NCBI GenBank assembly: GCA_964451415.1
Contig: CAYVHU010000015.1
Coordinates: 6,219 to 70,218 of the forward strand
DNA from: CAYVHU01 sp964451415
GTDB taxonomy: Bacteria > Pseudomonadota > Alphaproteobacteria > Rhodospirillales > Magnetovibrionaceae
Length of the DNA stretch: 64,000 nucleotides
Direction of reading: 5' to 3'
In this document: positions 24,720 through 34,295 of the stretch, piece by piece
Layout: every line of letters begins with the position of its first letter
Numbering within the stretch: position 1 is the first letter of the stretch
Translations under genes and position numbers: made by a program
Notes under the pieces: generated by a model
What the model was told of the DNA's origin: nothing
What the model saw: the letters and a program-made list of their open reading frames with translations, nothing else
The model's database searches: none

Positions 24720-25906
24720 AGGAGCGCGGCCATGACGCCGCGGATTTCCGCCAGACCCTTGAGACGTCCGATGGCGGAATAACCGGGGTTGACCCGTTTT
24801 GCGAGGTCGTCGAGCATCTGATGGCCGTGATCGGGACGCATGGGAATGGTGGCGTCGCTACGCCCCGCATCGACACGGCGTTGTTCTTCATCCAAAAGAG
24901 CACCGATCACGGCGATCATATCGATATCGCCCCCTAAATGATCGGACTCATGAAAGCTGCCGGGGTTTTCCGGCTCCCGCCGCGTTCCGCGCAGGTGGGC
25001 GAAATGAATTTTCGCCCCGAATTCGTGCACCATGGCCACCACATCGTTGTCGGCGCGTACCCCGAAGGTCCCCGCGCACAAGGTCAGGCCGTTGGCGGGA
25101 CTGTCGATGTGGCCCAGGATACGCCGCACGTCATCGGCCGTACACACCGCGCGCGGCAGACCCAGAAGCGAAAACGGCGGGTCGTCGGGATGGATGCAGA
25201 GCCTTATGCCGAGGTCCTGGGCAACCGGCACGACGGCGTCGAGAAAGGCAAACAGGTTATCGCGCAATGCCTTTGAACCCATCTTCGAAAACCGGGCGAA
25301 GGCGGCGCAGAAACTGTCGAGGTTGTGGGCATCCGTCATGCGTCCGGGTAACCCTGCGATGATGTTGCGCGTGAGCAGGCGCATTTCGTCTTCATCCATA
25401 GCCGCAAACACGCTCTCGGCGCGACGCCACGCATCGGCACTGTAATCCGCCGCCGCACCCTTGCGCTTCAAGATGAACAGATCGAATGCGGCGAAACGAT
25501 CCGCATCGAAACGCAACGCCGTCGCACCGCTCGCCAACCGATAGGCGAGATCGGTGCGCGTCCAGTCGATGACCGGCATAAAATTGTAGCAAACCCGCTC
25601 AATCGCACATGCGGCAAGGTTGCGCAGCGTGTTGCAAAAGGCCTCGATATAACGCGCACACCCCGGCGCACCGCGTTTGATGTCGTCGTGCACGGGCACG
25701 CTTTCCACCACCGCCCAGCGCAACTTTGTCAGGCCTGCGGGCGCGGTTTCGATCAAAGTCTTGCGGGCACGGATCGCTTCAAGCGGCCACGTCGCACCGA
25801 TGGGGATGTCATGCAGGGCCGTGACTACGCCCGCAGCCCCCGCCTGACGAATGTGATCGAGGCTGACGGGATCGTCGGGACCATACCAGCGCCAGGTCTG
25901 TTCCAT
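24698..25906 (-). CDS. uxuA: Mannonate dehydratase
   Basis: A 402-residue enzyme dehydrating D-mannonate to 2-keto-3-deoxygluconate. It starts with the family's MEQTWRWYGPDDPVSLDHIR at ATG 25906. Metal-site segments include CIHPDDPPFSLLGLPR, LCAGTFGVRADND, IHFAHLRGTRRE and MRPDHGHQMLDD. It is last in the hexuronate operon after kdgK. Confidence 0.95.
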   Translation of the reverse strand: MEQTWRWYGPDDPVSLDHIRQAGAAGVVTALHDIPIGATWPLEAIRARKTLIETAPAGLTKLRWAVVESVPVHDDIKRGAPGCARYIEAFCNTLRNLAACAIERVCYNFMPVIDWTRTDLAYRLASGATALRFDADRFAAFDLFILKRKGAAADYSADAWRRAESVFAAMDEDEMRLLTRNIIAGLPGRMTDAHNLDSFCAAFARFSKMGSKALRDNLFAFLDAVVPVAQDLGIRLCIHPDDPPFSLLGLPRAVCTADDVRRILGHIDSPANGLTLCAGTFGVRADNDVVAMVHEFGAKIHFAHLRGTRREPENPGSFHESDHLGGDIDMIAVIGALLDEEQRRVDAGRSDATIPMRPDHGHQMLDDLAKRVNPGYSAIGRLKGLAEIRGVMAALLYRGPVR

Positions 25907-25911
25907 GGTTT

Positions 25912-26853
25912 TCACTCCCCCCCCAAGGCAGCACGCGGAATGATGGCGCCGTTATACATGATCACACGGCCTGCCAGACGATTTCCATGCTCGCCGGCAC
26001 TTCGCAAACCCAATCCGCCCATACGGGCGCCGAGGTACGCCGCGTTGAAGGCATCCCCGGCCGCCGTGGTGTCCAGCGGACGGTTCACGGGCTGTTCAGC
26101 CGGAACCTGAATTTCGCGGTCGTCATCGAAGACCAGGCAGCCCCGCGCACCGAGTTTTACCGCCCCTTCGCACACCCCCGCGCGGCGCAACCGCGCAACG
26201 GCATCTTCAGCCGTGGCGTCTGCGTACACGATCCGTTCATCGCTGAAAGTGACCAGCGCCACGGTGCTCACCGCCAGCACGGCGTCGAACGCAGCACGCG
26301 CCGCCGCCACATCCGGCCATCCCTGCGCCCGGTAGTTGCCGTCGAAAACCACCCGCGTGCCCCCTGCACGCGCCGCTTTCAAGGCTGCCACCAAGTCCCC
26401 GCGTTGCACATCATCAAGGATCGAAAGACTGATGCCGCTTAAGTAGATCCAATCGTACCGCTCAAGGGCGCCAAGCAGCACCGCACCGCTTTTGCCGCGC
26501 AGCATATCGCGCGCCGCAGCGTTTGAGCGGTAGTATTGAAACGTGCGTTCGCCCCGCTCATCGGTGCGGATCAGGTACAAACCCGCTGTGCGACCGGGCA
26601 AACGCGCGGTATGGTTCATGCCCACGCCCTCGGCACACAGAAAATCACGCATCTCTTCGCTGTAGGGATCGTCGCCAAGGGCGCTGAAATAGTCCACCAC
26701 GCCATCGGCGCCGAGCAGCCGGGCCAGATAAACCGCCGTGTTGGCGCTGTCGCCGCCGAAGCCCATGGCGTACATGCGCGGGGCCTGCTCGCACATTTCG
26801 ATCATACATTCCCCGATGCATGCGATGCGTTGAACCTTGCGTTCTTTCATCAT
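25912..26853 (-). CDS. kdgK: 2-keto-3-deoxygluconate kinase
   Basis: A 313-residue PfkB/ribokinase-family kinase. MGFGGDSANTAVYLARLLG is the first PfkB signature. TAGLYLIRTDERGERTF contacts the sugar, VFDGNYRAQGW is central, and DTTAAGDAFNAAYLGARMG carries the catalytic Asp. It phosphorylates KDG to KDPG for Eda. The start ATG 26853 overlaps the eda stop (ATGA); upstream codons lie inside eda in another frame and are not used. Confidence 0.93.
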   Translation of the reverse strand: MMKERKVQRIACIGECMIEMCEQAPRMYAMGFGGDSANTAVYLARLLGADGVVDYFSALGDDPYSEEMRDFLCAEGVGMNHTARLPGRTAGLYLIRTDERGERTFQYYRSNAAARDMLRGKSGAVLLGALERYDWIYLSGISLSILDDVQRGDLVAALKAARAGGTRVVFDGNYRAQGWPDVAAARAAFDAVLAVSTVALVTFSDERIVYADATAEDAVARLRRAGVCEGAVKLGARGCLVFDDDREIQVPAEQPVNRPLDTTAAGDAFNAAYLGARMGGLGLRSAGEHGNRLAGRVIMYNGAIIPRAALGGE

Positions 26854-27488
26854 CGCAAATGATCCATGGCCGTGCGCGCCATGTGTGCACGTTTCGCAAT
26901 CGCGCCCCAATCCCGGGCCGCAACCAGTTCCTTCGGGGCCAGCCAGCTGCCGCCGACGGCAAACACGTTGTCGCGTTCCAGATAGTCTGTAAAGTTGTCG
27001 ATATTCACCCCCCCGGTGGGACAAAAACGCACATCGGGAAACAGCGGTGCCAGCGCGTTCAGCATGGACACGCCGCCGAGCGCGCCTGCAGGAAACAGCT
27101 TGAGCCTTTCCAGACCGGCTTCACGCGCGGCCATGACTTCGGAAACCGTCGCCACACCGGGCAGAAACGGGACCGCAAGTTCCGCCGCCGCATGGCTCAA
27201 TTTTGCCGTCAGTCCCGGACTGACGGCGAAGGCTGCCCCCACATCACACGTGCGTGACAAACCGCCGGCATCGAGAACCGTGCCAATGCCGACCACGGCA
27301 TGCGGAAAGGCGGCGATAATATCCCCGGCGGCCGCCAGCGCGACGTCGCTGCGCAACGTCACTTCCAGAACTGTGAGCCCGCCGTCAAGCAGAGCCCCCG
27401 CCAGGGGCACCGCGTCTTCACGACGCTCGATACGCAATACCGCGATCACGCTTTTGTCTTCGATCAGCCCGTCGATTTTCAAGGTCAT
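26850..27488 (-). CDS. eda: KDPG aldolase
   Basis: A 212-residue class I aldolase cleaving KDPG to pyruvate and glyceraldehyde-3-phosphate. GLTVLEVTLRSDVAL carries the catalytic Glu and GIGTVLDAGG is the phosphate segment. LKLFPAGALGG contains the Schiff-base Lys, and FCPTGGVNIDNF binds phosphate. It starts at 27488, overlapping the uxuB stop by ATGA, within the hexuronate operon. Confidence 0.95.
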   Translation of the reverse strand: MTLKIDGLIEDKSVIAVLRIERREDAVPLAGALLDGGLTVLEVTLRSDVALAAAGDIIAAFPHAVVGIGTVLDAGGLSRTCDVGAAFAVSPGLTAKLSHAAAELAVPFLPGVATVSEVMAAREAGLERLKLFPAGALGGVSMLNALAPLFPDVRFCPTGGVNIDNFTDYLERDNVFAVGGSWLAPKELVAARDWGAIAKRAHMARTAMDHLR

Positions 27489-28966
27489 GCGTTCACTCCC
27501 CATTGCGCCACCGCGGCACGCGCACCGCGACGATAAAGACCGTGCAACGCCCGTGTCACTTCGGTGCGAAATGCGACGTGTTTCGACAAATCATCGCCGA
27601 ACACCTTCTGGATACGCACGATAGCATGTGCATAGCCGACAATATCTCCGTTGTGGGCGTCGGCAATGGCCCGCAATTCGTCGGCCATGGGGTCGCTCAC
27701 GGCAATGGGATTGCCATTTTCATCGACGCCGGAGACATAACGCATCCACGCCGCAATGGCGAGCGCAACACGCCCGAACCCCTGTCCGCGCGCCATACAC
27801 GCGCGCACGGTACTCAGCAGGCGTTGCGGCAGTTTCTGTGAACCGTCCATGGCGATTTGGGCCGTACGATGATGAAGGGCCGGATTATGAAACCGTTCGA
27901 TGAGGCGATCCTTGTAGGCCTCGATATCGGTTCCCGGCGCAATGTGCAGGCCCGGCGTGACCTCCTCGTCCATCATGGCCCTCACGAACAGCGCATACGC
28001 CGCATTGTCCATGGCCTGGTGGATAAAATCGTAGCCCCCCAGAAACCCAAGGTACGCCAACGCCGAATGCGCCGCATTGAGAAGACGCAGCTTCATTTCT
28101 TCGAACGGCTTCACATCGGCGGTCATTTCCACCCCGACGTCTTCCCAGGCCGGACGCCCGGCGACGAAATCGTCTTCCACCACCCACTGGGTGAAAGGCT
28201 CACTCACGACGGGCGCGGCGTCGTGAAGTCCCAAGGCGCGTGCGGTTTTTTCAATGTCTTCAGCCGTCGTCGCGGGCACGATCCGGTCCACCATGGTGCA
28301 CGGAAACGTGACATGGCGTTCGATCCACGCGCTGAGATTTTCATCACGCAACCGGGCGAAGGCAAGCACAACGTTTTTCAAAGACGTGCCGTTGGCCGGA
28401 AGATTGTCGCAACACAGCAACGTAAACGCCCCTATGGCAAGGGCATGACGCCGCGCCAGGGCCTCGACCACGAAGCCGTGCATGGTGCGTGGCGTATGGG
28501 GATTGGCAAGGTCGTGCACGATGTCAGGATGTTCCGCCATCAACGCACCCGTCGCGGGATCGCGCAAATAGCCTTTTTCGGTGATGGTCATGGACACGAT
28601 ACGCGTCGCAGGGGCGCTCATCTTTAAAAGCACGGCACGGGGATCTTCCGGCGCAACCAGGACCTTTTTCACCGCCCCGATAATACGCAAGGTTTCGCCC
28701 GCCGCACCGCGCTCCACAGATGTGTAAAGGCAGTCCTGCGGGGCCAGACGATCCCGAACGTCACCGCTGCGCAAAGAGACGCCGACGATACCCCAGCCGC
28801 CATCCCCCCTGGCCAGAATGTCGTCCGTATAGACCGCTTGATGGGCACGGTGAAAGGCCCCTAACCCCAAATGCACAATGCCAATTTCAACCCCATCGCG
28901 GTCATACTGCGGGCGGCGAATGCCCTGTGGAAGCTCAGCAAGGGTTGCGGAAGATAAACGCTTCAT
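27485..28966 (-). CDS. uxuB: Fructuronate reductase, mannitol dehydrogenase family
   Basis: A 493-residue NAD-dependent oxidoreductase. GIVHLGLGAFHRAHQAVYTD is the nucleotide-binding start of the family. The catalytic Lys region is in KLRLLNAAHSALAYLG, with CDNLPANG and DRIVPATT also conserved. It should reduce D-fructuronate to D-mannonate. No separate tagaturonate reductase (uxaB) is in the window although uxaA is, so this one enzyme may serve both branches. It lies immediately downstream of the TRAP genes. Confidence 0.9.
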   Translation of the reverse strand: MKRLSSATLAELPQGIRRPQYDRDGVEIGIVHLGLGAFHRAHQAVYTDDILARGDGGWGIVGVSLRSGDVRDRLAPQDCLYTSVERGAAGETLRIIGAVKKVLVAPEDPRAVLLKMSAPATRIVSMTITEKGYLRDPATGALMAEHPDIVHDLANPHTPRTMHGFVVEALARRHALAIGAFTLLCCDNLPANGTSLKNVVLAFARLRDENLSAWIERHVTFPCTMVDRIVPATTAEDIEKTARALGLHDAAPVVSEPFTQWVVEDDFVAGRPAWEDVGVEMTADVKPFEEMKLRLLNAAHSALAYLGFLGGYDFIHQAMDNAAYALFVRAMMDEEVTPGLHIAPGTDIEAYKDRLIERFHNPALHHRTAQIAMDGSQKLPQRLLSTVRACMARGQGFGRVALAIAAWMRYVSGVDENGNPIAVSDPMADELRAIADAHNGDIVGYAHAIVRIQKVFGDDLSKHVAFRTEVTRALHGLYRRGARAAVAQWGVNA

Positions 28967-28967
28967 A

Positions 28968-30251
28968 TCACTTCAACACCAAATTGGGGATGGTCAGGGA
29001 AACGGCGGGAATATAAGTGACGAGAACCAAGGCGACGAGCATGGCCAGATAAAAGGGCCATACGGATCGCAAGGTTTCTTCAATACGGATTTTGGCGATG
29101 GCGCACCCGACAAACAGAACAGATCCCACCGGCGGCGTCACCAGACCGAGCCCCAGGTTGATCATCAGCACGATGCCGAATTGCACCGGATCCATACCGA
29201 ACGCCGTGACCACCGGCAAAAAAATCGGCGTCGTGATCAGGATCAACGGCGCCATGTCCATGAACGTACCCAGCAGCAGCAACACCAGATTGATGATCAT
29301 GAAGACCACAATGGGATCGTTGGACAGCCCCGACATCAGATCAATCACCCGCGCCGGAACTTGAAACAAGGCGATCAAATACCCGAACGCCGCCGCCGTT
29401 CCGATCAACAACATCACCATGGATGTGGTGCGCACCGCATTGACGCTCGCAATGACAAAATTTTTCCACGTCAAGGTGCGATAGACCAGCAACATGACCA
29501 GCAACGCGTAAAGCACCGCAACCGCAGCGGATTCCGTGGTCGTAAAAATACCCGACAGCACACCGCCGATGATGATCACCGTGGTGAACAGTCCGGGAAT
29601 GGCGCCGAAGCCGATCACCACCAGCGCTTTCCATCCGGGAAAAGCTTCACGCGGGTAATTTCGCTTCAACGCGATGACATAGGCCACGACCATCAAGCAA
29701 ATGCCGACCAGAACGCCCGGGACGATTCCCGCCATGAACAATGCCGCCACGGAAATGCTGCCGCCGGTGGCCAGAGAATAAATGATCATGTTGTGGCTGG
29801 GCGGGATCACCAGTCCGATGGTTGACGACATGACCGTGACGTTGACCGCATAATCGGCGTCATAGCCCTTTTTACGCATCAGCGGGATCATCAGCGAGCC
29901 GATCGCCGAGGTATCGGCGATGGCCGAGCCTGAAATCCCGCCAAAAAGCATGGAGGTCAAAATATTGACCAGGCCGAGACCGCCGCGAACATTACCGATG
30001 ATGGCATTGGCGAAACGCATCAAACGTTCCGCGATCCCGCCGTGCAACATCAACTCGCCCGCATAGATAAAGAACGGAATGGCCAGCAGGGCGAAGATAT
30101 TCATCCCTGCCGCCATGCGTTGGAAGATCACCAACGGCGGCAGGCCGATATAAATCACGCTCACCAACGAGGTGACGCCAAGGGCAAAGGCGATCGGCAC
30201 GCCGATCAGCAACAGCACCGCCAGACCGCCGATCAGAATGACCAGTTCCAT
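28968..30251 (-). CDS. dctM: TRAP transporter large permease DctM
   Basis: A 427-residue DctM subunit with about twelve helices. Typical stretches are GVPIAFALGVTSL, MLFGGISGSAIADTSAIGSL, VIPPSHNMIIYSLATGG and LGLVTPPVGSVLFV. It forms the sodium-driven channel with the small subunit encoded just upstream and takes substrate from DctP. Hexuronates are the expected substrates from context. Confidence 0.94.
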   Translation of the reverse strand: MELVILIGGLAVLLLIGVPIAFALGVTSLVSVIYIGLPPLVIFQRMAAGMNIFALLAIPFFIYAGELMLHGGIAERLMRFANAIIGNVRGGLGLVNILTSMLFGGISGSAIADTSAIGSLMIPLMRKKGYDADYAVNVTVMSSTIGLVIPPSHNMIIYSLATGGSISVAALFMAGIVPGVLVGICLMVVAYVIALKRNYPREAFPGWKALVVIGFGAIPGLFTTVIIIGGVLSGIFTTTESAAVAVLYALLVMLLVYRTLTWKNFVIASVNAVRTTSMVMLLIGTAAAFGYLIALFQVPARVIDLMSGLSNDPIVVFMIINLVLLLLGTFMDMAPLILITTPIFLPVVTAFGMDPVQFGIVLMINLGLGLVTPPVGSVLFVGCAIAKIRIEETLRSVWPFYLAMLVALVLVTYIPAVSLTIPNLVLK

Positions 30252-30253
30252 TT

Positions 30254-30766
30254 TTAAAACTGCTCCTCAAGCTTGGTAGTTTTGCGGCCGATCATGTCAT
30301 TGAGCATATGTTCGATGGAAAACAACACAATCAGCGCACCAGACAAAGGGATCGGAATATACGTAAATCCCGCCGGCAACCCGATGGTCGGAATGGTTTG
30401 ATTCCAGGTCACGGCGGCCAGTTGATACCCGTAGAACACCATGCCCCCCCCGAACCCCGCGACCAGAAGATGGCTCACGATGATCATCACGTAACGCACA
30501 CGCTCGGGCAGCATGTTCTGCACAAAGGAAATGTTGAGATGGCCGCGATTGCGCACCCCCACCGCCGCCGCGATCAGCGCGAAATACAACACCAGAAGCA
30601 AGGCGGTCCGTTCGGCCCAATCGGGGGTGTCGTTGAGCACGTAACGCCCCCAGACCTGCCAGAGAATGACCCCCGTCATCGCCACCATGCCAAGGGTCGC
30701 AAGGCGCAAACACCCCCATGCCAGTCGAGAGGTAAAAAAGGAAAGATGATCGAGAAAACTGTTCAT
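30254..30766 (-). CDS. dctQ: TRAP transporter small permease DctQ
   Basis: A 170-residue four-helix DctQ protein. GVILWQVWGRYVLNDTPDWAER and the hydrophilic element VGVRNRGHLNISF are characteristic. It pairs with DctM, whose gene begins two bases after its stop. Confidence 0.92.
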   Translation of the reverse strand: MNSFLDHLSFFTSRLAWGCLRLATLGMVAMTGVILWQVWGRYVLNDTPDWAERTALLLVLYFALIAAAVGVRNRGHLNISFVQNMLPERVRYVMIIVSHLLVAGFGGGMVFYGYQLAAVTWNQTIPTIGLPAGFTYIPIPLSGALIVLFSIEHMLNDMIGRKTTKLEEQF

Positions 30767-30831
30767 CGAGACGATCCGTCACAGGCGCAAACGTTGCGGC
30801 GGGCGCAATGCCCGCCGCCGAACGCAGGATT

Positions 30832-31815
30832 TTATTTTGTGTCCTGAATTTCTTTGACCAGTTCGCGCAACTTGGCCGTATTCGCAAACTTGTCGTAGAC
30901 CGGCTTCATGGCGTCGATGAAGGGCTGCTTATCGACGTCTTCGATGATTTTGTTGCCCGCCGCAATGACCTTGGCGCGCGAAAGTTTGACCCGTGCATTC
31001 CACAGCTTGCGCATGTACGGAACCGAAAGTGCTGCGGCCTTTTTTACCAGTGCCCGATCCCCGACGCTAAGGCCGTCCCAAGTCTTTTTCGACATCACCA
31101 GAGCCTCCGGCGACATGGAGTGCTGATCCAGGGTATAATATCTGGCGACCTCATAATGACGGGTCGATTCATACGACGGCCAGTTGTTTTCCGCACCGTC
31201 GATCACGCCCGTCTTCAGCCCGGTGTAAACCTCGCCGAAGGGCATCGGCGTCGCATTGGCTCCCAACGCGTCAATCATGGACACAAACAAATCCGACTGC
31301 TGCACGCGGATTTTCAGACCCTTCAAATCGGCGGGCGTGTGGATCGGACGTTTGGAATTGTAGAACGAACGCGCCCCGGAATCATAAAACGCCAGACCGA
31401 CCATGCCATGGGATTCGAACGCCTTGAGAATCTTTTGACCGATTTCACCGTCCATGACGCGGTGCATATGGTCGATGGAACGGAAAATATAAGGCAGCGC
31501 CGGAATGGCCGTCTCCGGAACGATGTTGTTGAGCGGCGCCAGATTGATGCGGTTGATGTCGATGGCGCCGAACTGAGTCTGTTCGATGGTATCTTTTTCC
31601 TCGCCAAGCTGACGTGCGTAATAGACCTTGATGGACAAACGCCCATTGGTCCAATCACTGAGCAGTTTGCCCATGTACTCGACGGCCTTGACCGTCGGAT
31701 AATCGGCGGTGTGGGTATCGGCGGCGCGGAAGACCTTGGCTTCCGCCATGGTCGAAAAGCCGACGATCAGAGCGGCGATCGTTGCGCCCTTCATCATTTT
31801 CTTCATCAAGCTCAT
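30832..31815 (-). CDS. dctP: TRAP transporter periplasmic solute-binding protein DctP
   Basis: A 327-residue secreted DctP receptor. The signal peptide is TIAALIVGFSTMAEAKVFRA. Substrate-contact regions include RIQQS-like LKIRVQQSDLFVSMIDALGA, MPFGEVYTGLKTGVIDGAEN (with the family Arg/Asn pattern) and YYTLDQHSMSPEALVMSK. The start follows GGGAGG at 31815. Neighbouring uxa/uxu genes point to glucuronate or galacturonate as ligand. Confidence 0.92.
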   Translation of the reverse strand: MSLMKKMMKGATIAALIVGFSTMAEAKVFRAADTHTADYPTVKAVEYMGKLLSDWTNGRLSIKVYYARQLGEEKDTIEQTQFGAIDINRINLAPLNNIVPETAIPALPYIFRSIDHMHRVMDGEIGQKILKAFESHGMVGLAFYDSGARSFYNSKRPIHTPADLKGLKIRVQQSDLFVSMIDALGANATPMPFGEVYTGLKTGVIDGAENNWPSYESTRHYEVARYYTLDQHSMSPEALVMSKKTWDGLSVGDRALVKKAAALSVPYMRKLWNARVKLSRAKVIAAGNKIIEDVDKQPFIDAMKPVYDKFANTAKLRELVKEIQDTK

Positions 31816-31868
31816 TGGAATGACCTCCCTAGGGTATGGTGTTTTTCTCCACTCGTAAAAACGGCTCA

Positions 31869-33284
31869 TCACAATTTGTAAGCCGCCTTGGCAAGGCCGT
31901 AGGCGAGGTCGTGTGCGACCTCGATGGCCTCCTCTCTTCCGATCCGATGATCCCCCACCATCTCGGCCAGGAAACTGCAATCCATGCGCCGCGCCACGTC
32001 GTGACGCGCCGGTATGGATAAAAATGCCCGGGTGTCGTCGTTAAAGCCGACGGTGTTGTAAAATCCCGCCGTTTCACTCACCATTGTGCGGTAACGGCGC
32101 ATGCCTTCGGCACTGTCGTGAAACCACCACGGCGGCCCCAACTTGAGCGCCGGGTAATGCCCCGCTAGCGGCGCAAGTTCGCGCCCATAGGCGCTTTCAT
32201 CCAAGGTAAAAAGGACGATGGTGAGGTCCGCTTCGTTGCCATAGCGATCCAGCAGCGGTTTCAAAGCGTGCACAAAATCGGTGCGCCGCGGAATGTCGCC
32301 CCCCTTATCGGCTCCGAAACGTTCAAAAACGCACACATTGTGATTGCGATACGCACCGGGATGGATTTGCATGACAAGCCCGTCTTCTAAGCTCATGGCT
32401 GCCATTTCGCTCAGCATCTGCGCGCGGAACAGTTCCGCCTCATCCGCCGAACAGTTTCCAGCAAGCGCCTTGGCGAACAGGGCCGACGCCTCGCCTTGGG
32501 CAAGGTCCGCCGTCTGCGCACTGGGGTGGCCATGGTCGGTGGCGGTGGCCCCCATGGCGGCGAAAAATTTCCGCCGCACCCGATGCGCCGCCAGATAGCC
32601 TTGCCACGTCGCGGTATCTTCGCCGGTGATGTCGCCCAGACGCGCAACGTTTTCGACAAACCCCTTGGCGTGGGGATCAACCACAAGATCGGGACGATAG
32701 GCGGGAATGACCTTCCCCTCCCAACCGGAATTGCGAACGGCTTTGTGATGGCGCAAATCGTCCAGCGGGCAATCCGTGGTGGCCAAAACCTCGATACCGA
32801 AGCGTTCGAACAAAGCACGCGGTAAAAATTCCGGCGCCTTCAAGGCCGCGTCGATGACGTCATAAATGGCGTCCGCGCTTTGGGCGCTCAAAGGCTCCGT
32901 AATTCCAAAAACATTCTGCAAGGTATAATCAAACCACAACTGCGTCGGCGTGGCGCGAAACAAGTGGTAATGCGCCGCAAAAAGCCGCCAGATTTTGCGC
33001 GGATCGCTCTCGGTTGGGCCACCATCGACGCGTGCCACGCCCAAATCTTCCATGGGCACACCCTGGCTGTACAGCATGCGATAGACGTAGTGGTCCGGCA
33101 CGATGAGCAATCTGGCCGGATCGCGAAACGCCTCGTTGTCGGCAAACCAGCGCGCATCGGTATGGCCGTGGGGACTGACAATGGGAAGGCCGCAGACGGT
33201 TTCGTACAATTCACGCGCGATTTTGCGTGTCGCAGGATCGCGCGGTAGCAAGGTATCGGCATGGAAAAGCGGCGTATCGCTCAC
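31869..33284 (-). CDS. uxaC: Glucuronate (uronate) isomerase
   Basis: A 471-residue metal-dependent isomerase of the amidohydrolase fold converting glucuronate to fructuronate and galacturonate to tagaturonate. IVSPHGHTDARWFADNEAF is the family N-terminus with its His-x-His. ATTDCPLDDLRHH, MQIHPGAYRNHN, and GPPWWFHDSAEGMRRYR lie further on. It begins with GTG at 33284, two bases after the regulator's stop, preceded by AAGGA. Confidence 0.94.
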   Translation of the reverse strand: MSDTPLFHADTLLPRDPATRKIARELYETVCGLPIVSPHGHTDARWFADNEAFRDPARLLIVPDHYVYRMLYSQGVPMEDLGVARVDGGPTESDPRKIWRLFAAHYHLFRATPTQLWFDYTLQNVFGITEPLSAQSADAIYDVIDAALKAPEFLPRALFERFGIEVLATTDCPLDDLRHHKAVRNSGWEGKVIPAYRPDLVVDPHAKGFVENVARLGDITGEDTATWQGYLAAHRVRRKFFAAMGATATDHGHPSAQTADLAQGEASALFAKALAGNCSADEAELFRAQMLSEMAAMSLEDGLVMQIHPGAYRNHNVCVFERFGADKGGDIPRRTDFVHALKPLLDRYGNEADLTIVLFTLDESAYGRELAPLAGHYPALKLGPPWWFHDSAEGMRRYRTMVSETAGFYNTVGFNDDTRAFLSIPARHDVARRMDCSFLAEMVGDHRIGREEAIEVAHDLAYGLAKAAYKL

Positions 33285-33286
33285 GT

Positions 33287-34156
33287 TCAAGAATCCTTGT
33301 CCGTGGGCACGCCGACACGTGCGGAAAGCAAACTGGCTTTCAGTTTGCCGAGATGTCGCGCCAGCGCCGGGCCGCGCTTCAGCGCCACGGCCGTGGCCAG
33401 AATGTCCACCACGCTCAAATGGGCAATGCGCGACGTCATGGGAGTGTAGTGGTCGGTGTCTTCGGGAGCATCCACGCCCAAGGCGATATCGACACATGCG
33501 GTCAGCGGCGAATTCGGCGACGTTACGGCGATGACGCAGGCCCCCGCGCCGGTCGCCTGAGCCGCTGCCGCAATCATGCTTTGCGTTCGCCCGGTGTGGG
33601 AAAACACCACCAACACATCGCCCGGGTGCAACGTCGCCGCCGACATCAACTGCATGTGCGGATCGACGTAGGCGGCCGAAGACACATCGAGGCGAAAAAA
33701 TTTATGGTGGGCATCCTGGGCGACGATCCCCGACGCCCCGACGCCGTAAAATTCCACGCGCCGCGCCGCCGCCAGGACCTCCACGGACCGTTCCAGCTTC
33801 GCGACATCAAGGGTGTCGCGCACATGGGCCAACGTGCCGATGGTGGCGGCAACGGTTTTTTGCACCACGTCATGAATGCTGTCGTTTTCGCCCACCGACT
33901 GGTGAAGATATGCCCCGCCCATGGCGAGATTGCGCGCCAGCTTGATCTTGAAATCGGGAAACCCGGTGCTGCCGAGAGTGCGGCAAAAGCGCAACACCGA
34001 AGGCTCGCTTACGCCGCTTTCGCGCGCCAGGGTGGCGATGCTCATCTCGACAACGGCATCGGGGCGAGACGTGACGACGGCGGCGACCTTCGCTTCGGAA
34101 CCAGAAAATCGCTGCGTCTCATCGCCCAGATATTTGAGCAGATTGCCCTTCGGCAT
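33287..34156 (-). CDS. RpiR-family regulator, HexR-like
   Basis: A 289-residue regulator. An N-terminal helix-turn-helix (IATLARESGVSEPSVLRFCR, TLGSTGFPDFKIKLAR) is followed by a SIS sugar-phosphate domain (RVEFYGVGASGIVAQDAHHK and VVFSHTGRTQSMIAAA). HexR proteins sense KDPG, the intermediate between kdgK and eda encoded here. It is first in the hexuronate operon, and ATG 34156 follows GGGAGGGG. Two matching operators lie upstream. Confidence 0.9.
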   Translation of the reverse strand: MPKGNLLKYLGDETQRFSGSEAKVAAVVTSRPDAVVEMSIATLARESGVSEPSVLRFCRTLGSTGFPDFKIKLARNLAMGGAYLHQSVGENDSIHDVVQKTVAATIGTLAHVRDTLDVAKLERSVEVLAAARRVEFYGVGASGIVAQDAHHKFFRLDVSSAAYVDPHMQLMSAATLHPGDVLVVFSHTGRTQSMIAAAAQATGAGACVIAVTSPNSPLTACVDIALGVDAPEDTDHYTPMTSRIAHLSVVDILATAVALKRGPALARHLGKLKASLLSARVGVPTDKDS

Positions 34157-34178
34157 TGGATGCCCCTCCCAAGGCATA

Positions 34179-34193
34179 TGTAATAAAACTACA
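34179..34193. promoter_or_regulatory. HexR-like operator 1
   Basis: TGTAATAAAACTACA matches 13 of 15 positions of the HexR palindrome TGTAATTAAATTACA, which I recall from gammaproteobacteria. It lies 23 bases upstream of the regulator start, in the divergent region with uxaA. Repression by HexR relieved by KDPG is the expected mode. Confidence 0.65.
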
Positions 34194-34240
34194 CGTTTTT
34201 GGTAGAGTCAACCTTGGCATGAGTGTTTTTTAAATTTATA

Positions 34241-34255
34241 TGTAATTTAACGACA
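34241..34255. promoter_or_regulatory. HexR-like operator 2
   Basis: TGTAATTTAACGACA matches 12 of 15 positions of the HexR palindrome. It lies 41 bases upstream of uxaA and 62 bases from operator 1. That gives each divergent gene its own site and makes looping possible. Confidence 0.6.
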
Positions 34256-34295
34256 TTTTGACGCGTGCCCGACAAAAGGCCAAGCTACAAGCAAC

